The position numbers and the translations under genes are program-made. The notes below the pieces were generated by a model. The model did not search any database. It was not told the origin of the DNA and saw only the letters and a program-made list of their open reading frames with translations. 64,000 bases of DNA from UKL13-2 sp044229235 (GTDB lineage Bacteria; Pseudomonadota; Gammaproteobacteria; Burkholderiales; Usitatibacteraceae). Below are positions 43,926 through 53,099 of this stretch, piece after piece; position 1 is the stretch's first letter, and the number at the start of each line of letters is the position of its first letter. The DNA is taken from NCBI GenBank assembly GCA_044229235.1, contig JBGATH010000014.1, positions 29,448-93,447 of the forward strand, written 5' to 3'.

Positions 43926-45740
43926 TTAAAGCACTTTCAAATCCGGCCCGCCACGCTTGCCCAGCCAAGTCGATTCAAACCGCTTCAGCGCCGCGCGCAT
44001 GGCCGGCTGGTCGCCGCGCTGGCGATAAAGCTCGATCAACCCCTGCAGAGCCCAGCCGTTGCTCGGCGTGCGCGCCAGCGACTCGCGGAAGGCCTTCTCG
44101 GCTTCGTCGAATTTGCCCGCCTTCAGCAGTGCGGTACCCAACGACTGGCGCACCGGGTAATACCAGTGCGGCGGTTCGGTGTAGGGCAAGGTGTCCTGCA
44201 CGAACACGGCGTCCTCAAACGCTTTCACGGCACCATTTACGTCGCCCTTCGCATCGGCGAGGCGCCCCATGGCGACGAAGCGCGCGGTCTGGACGATCTC
44301 CTTGCCGGGGATGTCCCACTCGGATAATTGTTTGAAGTCGCCGTCCTTCTCGATCGCGGCCAGCGTATCGATTTCTTTCTGGCTCTGGGCGTGCTGGCCG
44401 CTGCGCGCGAAGGCCACGGCGCGTGCGTAGTGCCACATGGCGTTGACCAACAGGAAGTCGTTGCCCGGATCGGGCAGCGCGAGGATGGTTTCCGGCGTGC
44501 TGAACTGCACATGTGCAAAGTACGGCGCGGCCTTCACCGGCTGCAACGCGGCCGCGACCTTGAGAAAATCCTTGTCGATGACCTTGTCGAGCTTGGCCGC
44601 CGCATCCAGCGCTACCGCGCCGTTGCCGCCCATCAGCGCCGACACCATCACGAAGTGAATGTTGTGCGGGTAATAGGCACCCTTGTAGAGCGGATCGCTG
44701 GCGTTGTCCTTGAAGTATTTCTCGTCGACCTTGATGGCGGCGACATTGGTGTCCAGCGCCTCCTTGTATAGGCCGACGCGGTAGTAGACGTGCGCCGGCA
44801 TGTGCACGATGTGTCCCGCGCCGGGCATTTGCCTGCCGAGCTGGCGCGCATACGGCAACGCTTTCTCCGGATGCGTCGAGGCTTCCATGGCATGGATGTA
44901 GTAGTGGATGGCGCCGGCGTGGGAGGGGTTGCGCTCCAGAACCCGCTCGAGCGCATCGAGCATTTCCGGCGTGCGTCCCTTCGGCTTGGCGCCGGCGGCT
45001 TCCCAGTAATTCCACGGCGACAAATCCATCAGCGATTCGGCGAACAACACCTGGATGACGTCGTCGGCGCGGAACTTGGCGGCGGCAGCGGCCATGCCAT
45101 CGGCATAGGCGGCATCGAGCGGCGCGCGCTCGGCCTTGGCATCGGCGCTGTAGCGTTTGGCGACGGCGGCGATCAGCAACTGCTCGCGCAGGCTGGCGCT
45201 GGCGCTCAGCTCCAGCGCCTTCTTCGCGGCCGCCACAGCGGGCTCGATGGCTTCCGGAAACATCGGTGCATTGATGTTGGGCCCCAGCACCAGCGCCTCG
45301 CCCCAGAAACACATGGCGCAGGTCGGATCGAGCTTCTGCGCGGCGCGGAAGGCACGTGCGGCCTCGGCATGATTGAACGCAAAGGTGAGGCGCAGGCCCT
45401 GGTCAAAGTAGGCCTGTGCCTTGTCATTTTTGGTGCTGATCTTGTACGAATCGGTGCCCAGATCCTTGTAGAGCGGCGGTGTTTCGCTGGCGAGTTTATC
45501 GGCGGGTCCTGCCTTTTTCTGGCCGGGCTTGAACGGCGCGGTTTCGGCGGCCGCCACCAGCGTCTTCAACAGTGCCGGCGTGCCGCTGGCGGAAGGCGCG
45601 CAGGGCACGCCATTGATGAACAGCGGGTCAAAGGATTTTTGCTCATCAAACAGGCCGGCCAGGGTCGGCGCGACCTGCGAGAGGGTGAGCGTGACGATGC
45701 CCGCGGTCGCGAGCGAAACGACAATGCGATTGAGCTTCAT
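43926..45740 (-). CDS. Exported TPR-repeat protein
   Basis: A 604-residue protein with an N-terminal hydrophobic signal (IVVSLATAGIVTLTLSQVAPTLAG). TPR-like helical pairs run through the chain: KAQAYFDQGLRLTFAFNHAEAARAFRAAQKLDPTCAMCFWGEA early, PYARQLGRQMPGAGHIVHMPAHVYYRVGLYKEALDTNVAAI in the middle, and LGTALLKAGKFDEAEKAFRESLARTPSNGWALQGLIELYRQRGD at the end. The two Cys in TCAMCFWGEA are a recurring feature of this secreted TPR group. It is presumably a periplasmic scaffold; partners are unknown. It is divergent from the amidohydrolase gene. Confidence 0.82.
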   Translation of the reverse strand: MKLNRIVVSLATAGIVTLTLSQVAPTLAGLFDEQKSFDPLFINGVPCAPSASGTPALLKTLVAAAETAPFKPGQKKAGPADKLASETPPLYKDLGTDSYKISTKNDKAQAYFDQGLRLTFAFNHAEAARAFRAAQKLDPTCAMCFWGEALVLGPNINAPMFPEAIEPAVAAAKKALELSASASLREQLLIAAVAKRYSADAKAERAPLDAAYADGMAAAAAKFRADDVIQVLFAESLMDLSPWNYWEAAGAKPKGRTPEMLDALERVLERNPSHAGAIHYYIHAMEASTHPEKALPYARQLGRQMPGAGHIVHMPAHVYYRVGLYKEALDTNVAAIKVDEKYFKDNASDPLYKGAYYPHNIHFVMVSALMGGNGAVALDAAAKLDKVIDKDFLKVAAALQPVKAAPYFAHVQFSTPETILALPDPGNDFLLVNAMWHYARAVAFARSGQHAQSQKEIDTLAAIEKDGDFKQLSEWDIPGKEIVQTARFVAMGRLADAKGDVNGAVKAFEDAVFVQDTLPYTEPPHWYYPVRQSLGTALLKAGKFDEAEKAFRESLARTPSNGWALQGLIELYRQRGDQPAMRAALKRFESTWLGKRGGPDLKVL

Positions 45741-45921
45741 TGGGCCTCCATCAAATGGTTGTTTTTATGTTTCAACGGACGTGCTGCTACGCGGGCACCC
45801 GGCACGGTGGATGCAATCTACGCCGATTCGGCGGATCGTGTTTTGACCGGCTGTGCCGTACCGCAGTGGCGCTCGTCCGGCTGCCGTAGAATCAGCGGCA
45901 CTCATTTGCCCGGAGCCGCGC

Positions 45922-47349
45922 GTGAACCCACTGTTCAGATGTCTCGCTTTCGTCATCTTCACCGGACTTCTCGCCACGCTCGCCGGCGCGCAGACCCCGC
46001 CGCCAAAGGAAGACTTCACGCTGTTCAATGAGCCGCTGGTGGCGCTCACGCACGCCGAAGTGATCGACGGCACCGGCGAGCCGGTGCGCAAGGACCAGAC
46101 CATTGTGATTCGCGGCGGACGCATCGAGTCGATCGGCGATGCGGCCGGCGTAAAGCTGCCTGCCAACGCCAAGGTGCGTGACCTCACCGGCCACAGCGTG
46201 CTGCCGGGCTTTGTGATGATGCACGAACACATGTTCTATCCGGCCGGCATGGGCAATTACACCGAGATGCTGCGCTCGTTTCCACGGCTCTATCTCGCCG
46301 GCGGCGCCACCACGGTGCGCACGGCAGGCAGCATGCTGCCTTTCGGCGACCTGAACCTCAAGAACGAAATCGCCACGGGCAACATCCCCGGCCCGGACAT
46401 TCACGTCACCGGCCCGTTTGTCGACGGACCCGGCCTGCTGTTCATGAAAGTGAAGATCACCAAGGACCCGCCGGATGCGCGCTCCCTGGTGGACTACTGG
46501 TCGCGCGAAGGTGCGACCTCTTACAAGGTGTACATGCACATCCCTCGCGCCACGCTGTCCGCCGTGCTGGAGGAAGCGCACGCCCGCAAGCAGAAAGTAA
46601 CCGGGCACCTCTGCTCAATCACCTATCGCGAGGCGGCGGACCTGGGCATCGACAACCTGGAGCATGGCTTCCTGGCATCGACCGATTTCGTGAAGGACAA
46701 GGCGCCCGACACCTGTCCGAAACAGTCTGATGTGCTCGCCTCGCTGGCGGCGCTGGATCCGGACGGTGCCGAGGCCAAGGCGCTGATCGATCACCTGGTG
46801 GCGAAGAAGGTTGCGCTGACGTCCACACTGACCATCTTCGAAACCTTTGCGGCCGGCCGCTCGATGGCGCCCGGCGGCGCGCTGGAATTGCTGATGCCGG
46901 ACTTGCGCGAGCAGTATTTGTCGCGCTGGTCGATGATCGCGCAGAGCGGCAAGAATCAGTGGGGCGACTTGTTTCGCATCGGCATGCGGCTGGAGAAGCG
47001 CTTCGTCGAATCCGGCGGTCACCTCATGGCCGGCACCGACCCCACCGGCTATGGCGGCGTGGTGGCGGGCTTCAGCAATGTGCGCGAACTGGAGCTGCTG
47101 ATCGAAGCCGGCTTCGCCTTGCCGGAAGCGGTGAAGATCTCGACGAAGAACGGCGCCGTGTTTCTCGGTGTTGCCCAGGACGTGGGCACGCTGGAGGCCG
47201 GCAAGCGCGCCGACCTGATCGTGTTCAAGGGCAATGCTTCCACCGACGTGAAGGCGCTCAAAGACATTCAGTGGACGATGAAGGCCGGCGTGGCGTACGA
47301 CCGGGCGAAGATACTGGCCGCGATGAAGGGCAAAATCGGCCTTTACTAG
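45922..47349 (+). CDS. Exported amidohydrolase family protein
   Basis: A 475-residue protein starting at GTG with GGAG seven bases upstream. The signal peptide is CLAFVIFTGLLATLAGAQ. The metal-dependent hydrolase fold follows: composite beta domain (LTHAEVIDGTGEPVRKDQTIVIRGGRIESIG), HEH at 101-103 (VMMHEHMFY), a His strand (VTGHLCSITYREAADLGIDNLEHGF) and the catalytic Asp in LMAGTDPTGYGG. The C-terminus returns to the beta domain (LEAGKRADLIVFKGNAS). This is the imidazolonepropionase/prolidase-like branch, whose substrates include peptides and cyclic amides. The exact substrate is unknown. Confidence 0.87.
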   Translation: MNPLFRCLAFVIFTGLLATLAGAQTPPPKEDFTLFNEPLVALTHAEVIDGTGEPVRKDQTIVIRGGRIESIGDAAGVKLPANAKVRDLTGHSVLPGFVMMHEHMFYPAGMGNYTEMLRSFPRLYLAGGATTVRTAGSMLPFGDLNLKNEIATGNIPGPDIHVTGPFVDGPGLLFMKVKITKDPPDARSLVDYWSREGATSYKVYMHIPRATLSAVLEEAHARKQKVTGHLCSITYREAADLGIDNLEHGFLASTDFVKDKAPDTCPKQSDVLASLAALDPDGAEAKALIDHLVAKKVALTSTLTIFETFAAGRSMAPGGALELLMPDLREQYLSRWSMIAQSGKNQWGDLFRIGMRLEKRFVESGGHLMAGTDPTGYGGVVAGFSNVRELELLIEAGFALPEAVKISTKNGAVFLGVAQDVGTLEAGKRADLIVFKGNASTDVKALKDIQWTMKAGVAYDRAKILAAMKGKIGLY

Positions 47350-47358
47350 GCAGGCATG

Positions 47359-47424
47359 AAACTCAAGCACTGGCGCGCCCCGCAGGCCGAAAATGCCCGG
47401 AGAGGCGCGCCAGTGCTTGAGTTT
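47359..47424. repeat. REP-like palindrome, family 1 (best copy)
   Basis: Arms at 47359-47379 and 47404-47424 form a perfect 21-bp inverted repeat with a 24-base loop. Core CACTGGCGCGCC. It lies 9 bases behind the amidohydrolase stop and between convergent genes, where it could act as a bidirectional 3'-end structure. Confidence 0.9.
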
Positions 47425-47495
47425 TGTCGCGGTGTGCCGGGTGAAGCTGATTTTCGCTGCGCCGCCTGACCCGACTTTGTACCGAAAAGGACTCG

Positions 47496-49691
47496 CTATT
47501 TCGCCGCCGGCTGAAACCCCGGTTCCCCCATGTTCCAAAGCATGAACGCCATGCGATCCGCCCACTCTGCAATGCGCTGGTCGGCGGTGGATGACACGCC
47601 GTGCCCGGCATCAAATTCCACCCGCAGCAGCACCGGCTTGGCGGCGGAGGTCGCGGCAGAGAACCGCGCGAAGGTCTTGAACGGCAACCAGGCCGCGACG
47701 CGGTTGTCGTTCATGCCGGCCGTGATGAGGATGGCCGGATAGGCGGTGCCATCCTTGATGTTGTGATAGGTGCTCATGGCGAGTAGCTGCTTCACGCCTT
47801 CGGCCGTTTTTACCGAGCCCATTTCGCTTTCGTGATTGGGGCCGTTGCCGGTGGCCTCGATGAATCGAAGCGCCTCGGTGATGCCGACGCGCACAATGCC
47901 GACCGCGAACAGGTCGGGCCGCTCGGTAAGCGGCATTCCCGCAGCCACACCGCCCATGCTTGTCCCCTGGATGGCCAGTTTGTTCGCAGACGTGAAGCCG
48001 CGCGCAATCAGCGATTCTCCGCAGGCAATCATGTCCTTCCAGGTATTGGCCTTGCGCGGGCCGACGCCGGCCTGGTACCACTCGCGGCCAAAGGCGCCGC
48101 CGCCGCGCGGCTTCACGCTGACGAACACGCCGCCGCGTTGCAGCCAGGGGTCAAATCGACGCGCGAAGAACGCCGGTTCCGGAAGTCCGTATCCACCGTA
48201 ACCATCCATCAGCGTCGGGTGCGAGCCGTCCTTCACCAGGCCACGCTTGTACAACACCGACATGGGCACCTCGGCACCGTCGTGGCTCTTGCAGGCCAGC
48301 TCCTCGGCGACCCAGTCTTCGCCCACCTTGCTGCTGCTGGCGGGGATGAGGTCGGTGATTTCGGCGTTGGTCCCTTTGGCCCACAGCACGCGGGACTCAC
48401 GCGTCCAGCCCTCGAGGGAGAAAAACACACCGGGTACCAGGGCGTTGGCTTCGAGCAGATTGATGCCGCCGCTGTACGGCAGGTTGACACGTTGCGCGCT
48501 GCCCGGCTTGCCTCCATGAGGCAGGAAGAACAATTCGGCAATCGAGCCGCTGCGCACGGTGAAGTAAAGCCCGTCGCGCGCGACCCCCAGCCCGTCGATC
48601 ACGCCGGCTTGCTGGGGCACGACTTCGACCGGCGCCAGTGCCGGCTTGGCGATGTCGTAACGCACCACGCGATAACGCGGTGCCGCCGCAAACGTACGGC
48701 CGTAGACATATCCGTGCGCCGCGCCGACGTCATCAATGCCCGCTTCGATGCCGAACAGCTGTTGCCATTTCACGCGAACCGGATCGCGAAGCAGAGCTGT
48801 GGTGGGGGCCACGTAGACACGCGACTGGGAACCGATGCCCTCGGCGTGCAGCGAAATCACGAACTTGTTGCTGCCGCTAAAGTCCAGCACCTGCCAATCC
48901 TTGTCGCGCACGCCGGGACCGAATTTCTCGCCGGCCCCCATCAGCTTGCGATCCGGTCCACCGGCCAGCAAGTGCAGGTACACCTGCTGCTTGCCGAAGG
49001 GCTCTCCGCCGGCCTTGAGTGAATCACCGCCTCGTGCGTACACCACGCCGCGGCTGTCGATCGTCCAGGTGCCGGGCGTTTCGCCCCAGATGGCGGGAAT
49101 CGCATCTCCCACCTGTTTGCCGCTGGCCACGTTGATGATCTGCAGTTCGCCGAGTTCGGCGTCGGCCTTGGAAATCACCGCGGCAATGTGTTTGCCGTCA
49201 GGCGCCACCACGAACCCGTTGATGGCATGCAGCACACCGGTACGACGCTTGACTTCCTCCGGGTCGATCAGCACGCGTTCGGCGGCTTTGGCGGATGGCC
49301 GCGTGTAGAGCTTGACCACGCTCTCACCCGGCAGGCGTTTGGTGTAAAACCAGGCGCCGCTGCCAGAAACTTTAATGGCACCGATGGCCGGCGACTGGTG
49401 TGCGTCCAGCGCCTTCACTTCATCACGCAGCGCCTTGAGCCCCGGAATACGATCCAGCTGCTCGCGGGTGAATGCACTTTGCGATTTGGCCCAGGCTTCC
49501 GTTTGCGGAGATTTCAGGTCTTCCAGGCTGCGATAGGGATCGGCAACGCGAATTCCATGATAGTCGGTGACCAGGTCACCGGGAACGGCCTTGAGGGGCG
49601 GATCGGCCGCAAATACCGATGCCGATATGAACAGCGATGCAAACAGTGTTGCGACACGCAGCGAACGGTGCGGGCGAATTGTGCAGGCCAA
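47496..49691 (-). CDS. Prolyl oligopeptidase family (S9) serine peptidase
   Basis: A 731-residue exported peptidase. A signal peptide lies in the first 28 residues (VATLFASLFISASVFAAD). An N-terminal segment (DYHGIRVADPYRSLED) and a seven-bladed propeller follow, and then the alpha/beta hydrolase domain. The triad is visible: Ser578 in IQGTSMGGVA, Asp662 in AGMNDNRV, His697 in DAGHGVSS. The nucleophile elbow GTSMGG differs slightly from the usual GGSNGG. The enzyme would cleave short proline-containing or similar peptides in the periplasm. It is convergent with the amidohydrolase gene. Confidence 0.92.
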   Translation of the reverse strand: MACTIRPHRSLRVATLFASLFISASVFAADPPLKAVPGDLVTDYHGIRVADPYRSLEDLKSPQTEAWAKSQSAFTREQLDRIPGLKALRDEVKALDAHQSPAIGAIKVSGSGAWFYTKRLPGESVVKLYTRPSAKAAERVLIDPEEVKRRTGVLHAINGFVVAPDGKHIAAVISKADAELGELQIINVASGKQVGDAIPAIWGETPGTWTIDSRGVVYARGGDSLKAGGEPFGKQQVYLHLLAGGPDRKLMGAGEKFGPGVRDKDWQVLDFSGSNKFVISLHAEGIGSQSRVYVAPTTALLRDPVRVKWQQLFGIEAGIDDVGAAHGYVYGRTFAAAPRYRVVRYDIAKPALAPVEVVPQQAGVIDGLGVARDGLYFTVRSGSIAELFFLPHGGKPGSAQRVNLPYSGGINLLEANALVPGVFFSLEGWTRESRVLWAKGTNAEITDLIPASSSKVGEDWVAEELACKSHDGAEVPMSVLYKRGLVKDGSHPTLMDGYGGYGLPEPAFFARRFDPWLQRGGVFVSVKPRGGGAFGREWYQAGVGPRKANTWKDMIACGESLIARGFTSANKLAIQGTSMGGVAAGMPLTERPDLFAVGIVRVGITEALRFIEATGNGPNHESEMGSVKTAEGVKQLLAMSTYHNIKDGTAYPAILITAGMNDNRVAAWLPFKTFARFSAATSAAKPVLLRVEFDAGHGVSSTADQRIAEWADRMAFMLWNMGEPGFQPAAK

Positions 49692-49769
49692 GGCATTCTC
49701 CGGAAAAGCGCATTCTGAAATGAATTTTCAGCTTTGCAAGACCGCGTATGTTGCCACAGCCCGGTGAAA

Positions 49770-50180
49770 CTAGTCGCCGAAAAACCTGCCCTGCACCCAG
49801 GCGCCGGCGAACATGCCGGCCACTGCCAGCAGCAGCGGCCAATTGCCTGCACCCAGGCCGGCGATCGCCGGGCCCGGGCAGACGCCACAAATGCCCCAGC
49901 CGATGCCGAACAACGCCGCGCCGCCCAGCGTGCGTGCATTCAGTACCGACGGGTGCGTACCAAACGATTTCTCAAACAACGGCGCCTGCATCACCGCGGG
50001 GGCGGCGTGGTACACGATGAGCGTCACCGCGAAAGCGCCGCCGAGCACCAGCAGCAGCCCGAAATCGGCGAATCGCAAAAATGACAGCACCACTTCCGGC
50101 TGGATCATGGTGGACAGCGCGAGCCCCGCGCCGAACAGCATGCCGGAGACCAGCACCGCAACCATCGAGCGCGCACGCAT
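49770..50180 (-). CDS. YeeE/YedE family half-transporter, second half
   Basis: A 136-residue membrane protein with about four hydrophobic segments (VAVLVSGMLFGAGLALSTM, LLLVLGGAFAVTLIVYHA, LGGAALFGIGWGICGVCPGPAIAGL, LLLAVAGMFAGAWVQGRFF). The GIGWGICGVCPGPA block is typical of DUF6691/YeeE C-terminal halves. ATG 50180 shares one base with the stop of the first half, so the two are translated together and probably make one transporter for a sulfur compound. The frame stays open upstream but only overlaps the first-half gene. Confidence 0.85.
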   Translation of the reverse strand: MRARSMVAVLVSGMLFGAGLALSTMIQPEVVLSFLRFADFGLLLVLGGAFAVTLIVYHAAPAVMQAPLFEKSFGTHPSVLNARTLGGAALFGIGWGICGVCPGPAIAGLGAGNWPLLLAVAGMFAGAWVQGRFFGD

Positions 50181-50650
50181 CACGCCCCGCCGATGCTGCG
50201 CACCAGGTGCGCGGTAATCATGCCGGTGGCGAGAAAAATCACCACCGCGAGAATGGAAGGAACTTGCAGCGAGGCCATGCCGCAGATGCCGTGGCCGGAG
50301 GTGCAGCCATTGGACAGGCGTGCGCCGAACCCCGCAATGAAACCGCCGATCAGCAACTGCCACCAGGAAACATGCGTCACGACGCTGCCGGTGCCGGACA
50401 ACATGATCCACAGCGCTGCGCCGATGATCAGTCCCAGCGCATAAACCAGCCGCCATCGCCGGGTCTCGACAAATCGAGCCTGCTGGAAAAATGCGTGACG
50501 GCTGAGCCATGACCAGCAGGCGGAATAGAAACTGCTCATGCCGCCGATCAGTCCGGTGGTTACAAACAGCAGGCTGACACCCGCACCGATGAACAGACCA
50601 CCGGCAAGATAGTGTTGCCAGCCGAGGGGAAACAGATCGTGGAGGATCAT
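50180..50650 (-). CDS. YeeE/YedE family half-transporter, first half
   Basis: A 156-residue polytopic membrane protein. Hydrophobic segments (YLAGGLFIGAGVSLLFVTTGLIGG, LVYALGLIIGAALWIML, WWQLLIGGFIAGFGARLSNGC, ILAVVIFLATGMITAHLV) surround the signature GARLSNGCTSGHGICGMASLQ, where the two Cys lie in the substrate path of YeeE-type carriers. It is the partner of the gene at 49770, and together they correspond to the fused protein at 37560. Such split pairs are often linked to sulfide or persulfide handling. Confidence 0.87.
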   Translation of the reverse strand: MILHDLFPLGWQHYLAGGLFIGAGVSLLFVTTGLIGGMSSFYSACWSWLSRHAFFQQARFVETRRWRLVYALGLIIGAALWIMLSGTGSVVTHVSWWQLLIGGFIAGFGARLSNGCTSGHGICGMASLQVPSILAVVIFLATGMITAHLVRSIGGA

Positions 50651-50710
50651 GCTGGGCGTGCTTCCTGTTTGTGTGTCGGCATAAGTCGCAAACTATCGCA
50701 AGGCGGCTGG

Positions 50711-51025
50711 TTAATCAATCGGCCTGAGGCCCCAGCGAATGCGCGCACGATTGCAACCGTCGCTGCCGGAGAGCAATTCGTGGCATGGGCTGGGGCGCCA
50801 TTCATAGATATTGCATTTGACGCATTCACCCACTTTGCCGGACAGCGCGACGCAGCGAATGGGCTCATCGGCCGTCCCGCGCATGCAGGCCAGCCAGGGA
50901 TCCATGGTTTCGGTAAGGCCTGCAGGCACCCGCCCGCCTGGCGCGTCGTCGGTTTCGCCCGAATGGAACGACACGCGATACGCCGCGCAACAGGCGCCAC
51001 ATTGTTGACAGGGATTGCTACTCAT
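50711..51025 (-). CDS. YkgJ family Cys-cluster protein
   Basis: A 104-residue protein with the zinc/iron-chelating Cys cluster of the CxxCxxCC family: CQQCGACCAAYRVSF at the N-terminus, then CVKCNIYEWRPSPCHEL near the C-terminus. Further Cys (ACMRG, IRCVAL, DGCNR) lie between. It is cytoplasmic and the function in this family is not settled. Length and motif spacing are normal. It stands alone next to the YeeE pair. Confidence 0.88.
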   Translation of the reverse strand: MSSNPCQQCGACCAAYRVSFHSGETDDAPGGRVPAGLTETMDPWLACMRGTADEPIRCVALSGKVGECVKCNIYEWRPSPCHELLSGSDGCNRARIRWGLRPID

Positions 51026-51055
51026 TGAGACAGGTTAACTGGATACAATGGCCGA

Positions 51056-52192
51056 ATGCATATTCAAAGATTCTTGCAATTCTGCCGCATGCCTGCGCGG
51101 CACGCCGCAGCCGTTGCAGGCTGCCTGTGTATCGCAGTCGGGTTGGCGGGCTGTTCCACTGCCCCCTTGGCCGAGCGCCCCGCCCGCGCGGACACGCGGC
51201 CGGCGTCAACCCTGGAAGGTGCCGAGCGCGCGCCCTCTCCCACGCTGCAAAGGCTGCGCGACGAAGCGGCCGCGCTGATGCCACTGGCGCAGAGCAATCT
51301 GACCAGGCGTTTCCTTGCGGCGACCAGTTCCCTGCCGCCGGTTGCGTCGCGTACCGTTTACATGAACGACGTGTCCCGCGAGTATTTTTCACCGGCCGCC
51401 AAGGCGTCTCTGCCGGCCGCGACCCAGGCCAAGCTGGCCGAGGTAACGCTGGATGAATACCGCTACTACTACACGAAGTATGGCTCGCCACTGGCTTACA
51501 TTCGCCCGCTGGAACTGGTGCATGCGCGGGGTTTCACCGAGGTCGACGGCAAGCTCATCGCCGACCTCGGCTATGGCGGAATTGGCCACTTGCGCCTGCT
51601 GGCGAGCCTGGGCGCGCATGTCACCGGCATGGACCCGGACTCCTATCTGAATGCACTGTACGCCGAGCGTCGCGACCAGGGCGGCGTACCGCCCGCGCGC
51701 GACGTGCGCCGCGGCGCCGCGGGCTCGATAACGCTGGCACACGGTTACTGGCCGAAGGATCCGAGGATGGTCGAGCGCGTGGGCCAGGGATTCGACCTGA
51801 TCCTGTCCAAGAACACGCTGAAAAAGGGCTACGTGAAGCCTGACCGCAAGATCGACAAGCGGCAGATGGTGGACTTGGGCGTGAGCGATGAGGCGTTCCT
51901 CAAAACCGCCTACAACACCCTGAATCCCGGCGGGATGCTGATGATTTACAACATTTCGCCGAAACAGCAGGACAAGGGCTATAACCCCCAGGCGGATGGT
52001 CGCTCGCCCTTCACGCGTGAGCAGTACGAGAGGGCGGGATTCGAAGTAATGACTTACAACGCCGGGGATGATGCGGCGATTCGCGATGTGGGCCGCGCCC
52101 TGCGCTGGGACCGCAACGCCAAGGACGAGGTCACGGATCTCGACGGAAACCTGTTCGCGCTGTATACCCTGGTGCGCCGTCCGAAGCGCTGA
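51056..52192 (+). CDS. Lipoprotein-like protein with class I methyltransferase fold
   Basis: A 378-residue protein. The N-terminus reads like a lipoprotein signal (AVAGCLCIAVGLAGCSTAPLAER, lipobox LAGC). From about residue 165 a Rossmann methyltransferase pattern appears: LIADLGYGGIGHLRLLASLGAHVTGMDPD (motif I and the acidic end of strand 2), FDLILSKNTLKKGYV (motif IV position) and LNPGGMLMIYNISP (motif VI). A methyltransferase outside the cytoplasm would lack S-adenosylmethionine, so either the signal is not used or the domain has a different role. The start ATG 51056 has no clear Shine-Dalgarno; an internal start is possible. Confidence 0.7.
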   Translation: MHIQRFLQFCRMPARHAAAVAGCLCIAVGLAGCSTAPLAERPARADTRPASTLEGAERAPSPTLQRLRDEAAALMPLAQSNLTRRFLAATSSLPPVASRTVYMNDVSREYFSPAAKASLPAATQAKLAEVTLDEYRYYYTKYGSPLAYIRPLELVHARGFTEVDGKLIADLGYGGIGHLRLLASLGAHVTGMDPDSYLNALYAERRDQGGVPPARDVRRGAAGSITLAHGYWPKDPRMVERVGQGFDLILSKNTLKKGYVKPDRKIDKRQMVDLGVSDEAFLKTAYNTLNPGGMLMIYNISPKQQDKGYNPQADGRSPFTREQYERAGFEVMTYNAGDDAAIRDVGRALRWDRNAKDEVTDLDGNLFALYTLVRRPKR

Positions 52193-52347
52193 TTCGACCG
52201 TTCGTCCACGGCCCCGCCGGCGACCGGGCGGAAACCAAAAAACACAATCCGCCACCCGCCAGCGGTGACATAATTGGCGGCTCGCCGTTCCCGGCTGATC
52301 CGGGGACCCCGATTTCCGTTTCGAACGCCCGATCCCGAGGAAAAGAC

Positions 52348-53049
52348 ATGACTCCATCCGCCTATACCCCCGATCCGGTTGCCAGCCGTACTAGCCTGCG
52401 CATTTCGGCATGCGTGGTGGTTGCGCTGGCACTGGCAGCATGCGGCAAGACCGAAAAAATACCCACGACCACCGAGCGCCTCGCATCGGTCCAGCAGAAA
52501 CAGGAAACGACACCTGATTTCTACGTGCCGCGCAAGACCGTGGACTACATGTCCGACCTGAAAAACATTAAGGATGCGCCGAAAGAAACACCGAAGGCAC
52601 CGGAGCGCACAGCCGCGCCTGCACCGGCGCCGGTTGCGGCAGCACCTGCGCCAGCCCCGGTTGCTGCCGCCCCGGTCAAAACGGCACCGGCGCCGGCACC
52701 TGCACCGGTGGTGGCCCAGCCGGCTGCCAGTGCCCCCGCCAGCAATGTGGTTGCCAGCGCTGCCCCGACGGCACGGCCGGCCGCACCGGCTCCCAGCACG
52801 GCGGTGACGGTACTATCGCGCGAGCAACCGGATTTCCCGCGTGAGGCGGTGCGTGCCGGCGTGGAGAGTGGTACAGTCCGCGCCCGCCTGACGATCGGCC
52901 CGGCCGGTGACGTAACCAATGTGGCCATCGTGCAGGCACAGCCGGCGCGGGTATTTGATCGCGCCGTTCAGATCGCCCTGGCACGCTGGAAATTCAATCC
53001 GGGTGCGGAAGGCCGTACCTACGATACCGAGGTGCTGTTCCAGCGCTGA
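52348..53049 (+). CDS. Lipoprotein with TonB C-terminal domain
   Basis: A 233-residue protein. A lipobox is visible (VVALALAACGK). A long Ala/Pro-rich spacer (about residues 85-150, many APAPA repeats) can span the periplasm. The C-terminal 80 residues are a TonB domain: EQPDFPREAVRAGVESGTVRARLTIGPAGDVTNVAIVQ, then ALARWKFNPGAEGRTYDTEVLFQR. Standard TonB is anchored by an N-terminal helix, so a lipid-anchored version is unusual and could instead be a structural or secretion-related protein. An intrinsic terminator follows 22 bases after the stop. Confidence 0.8.
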   Translation: MTPSAYTPDPVASRTSLRISACVVVALALAACGKTEKIPTTTERLASVQQKQETTPDFYVPRKTVDYMSDLKNIKDAPKETPKAPERTAAPAPAPVAAAPAPAPVAAAPVKTAPAPAPAPVVAQPAASAPASNVVASAAPTARPAAPAPSTAVTVLSREQPDFPREAVRAGVESGTVRARLTIGPAGDVTNVAIVQAQPARVFDRAVQIALARWKFNPGAEGRTYDTEVLFQR

Positions 53050-53070
53050 AGCAGCGCAACAGCTTGAGGG

Positions 53071-53096
53071 AACGGCGCCTCCGGGCGCCGTTTTCA
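53071..53096 (+). terminator. Rho-independent terminator after the TonB-domain gene
   Basis: AACGGCGCC-TCCG-GGCGCCGTT is a 9-bp stem with a tetraloop, followed by TTCATTTC. It is located between convergent genes and may also serve rlmM in part. Confidence 0.85.
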
Positions 53097-53099
53097 TTT

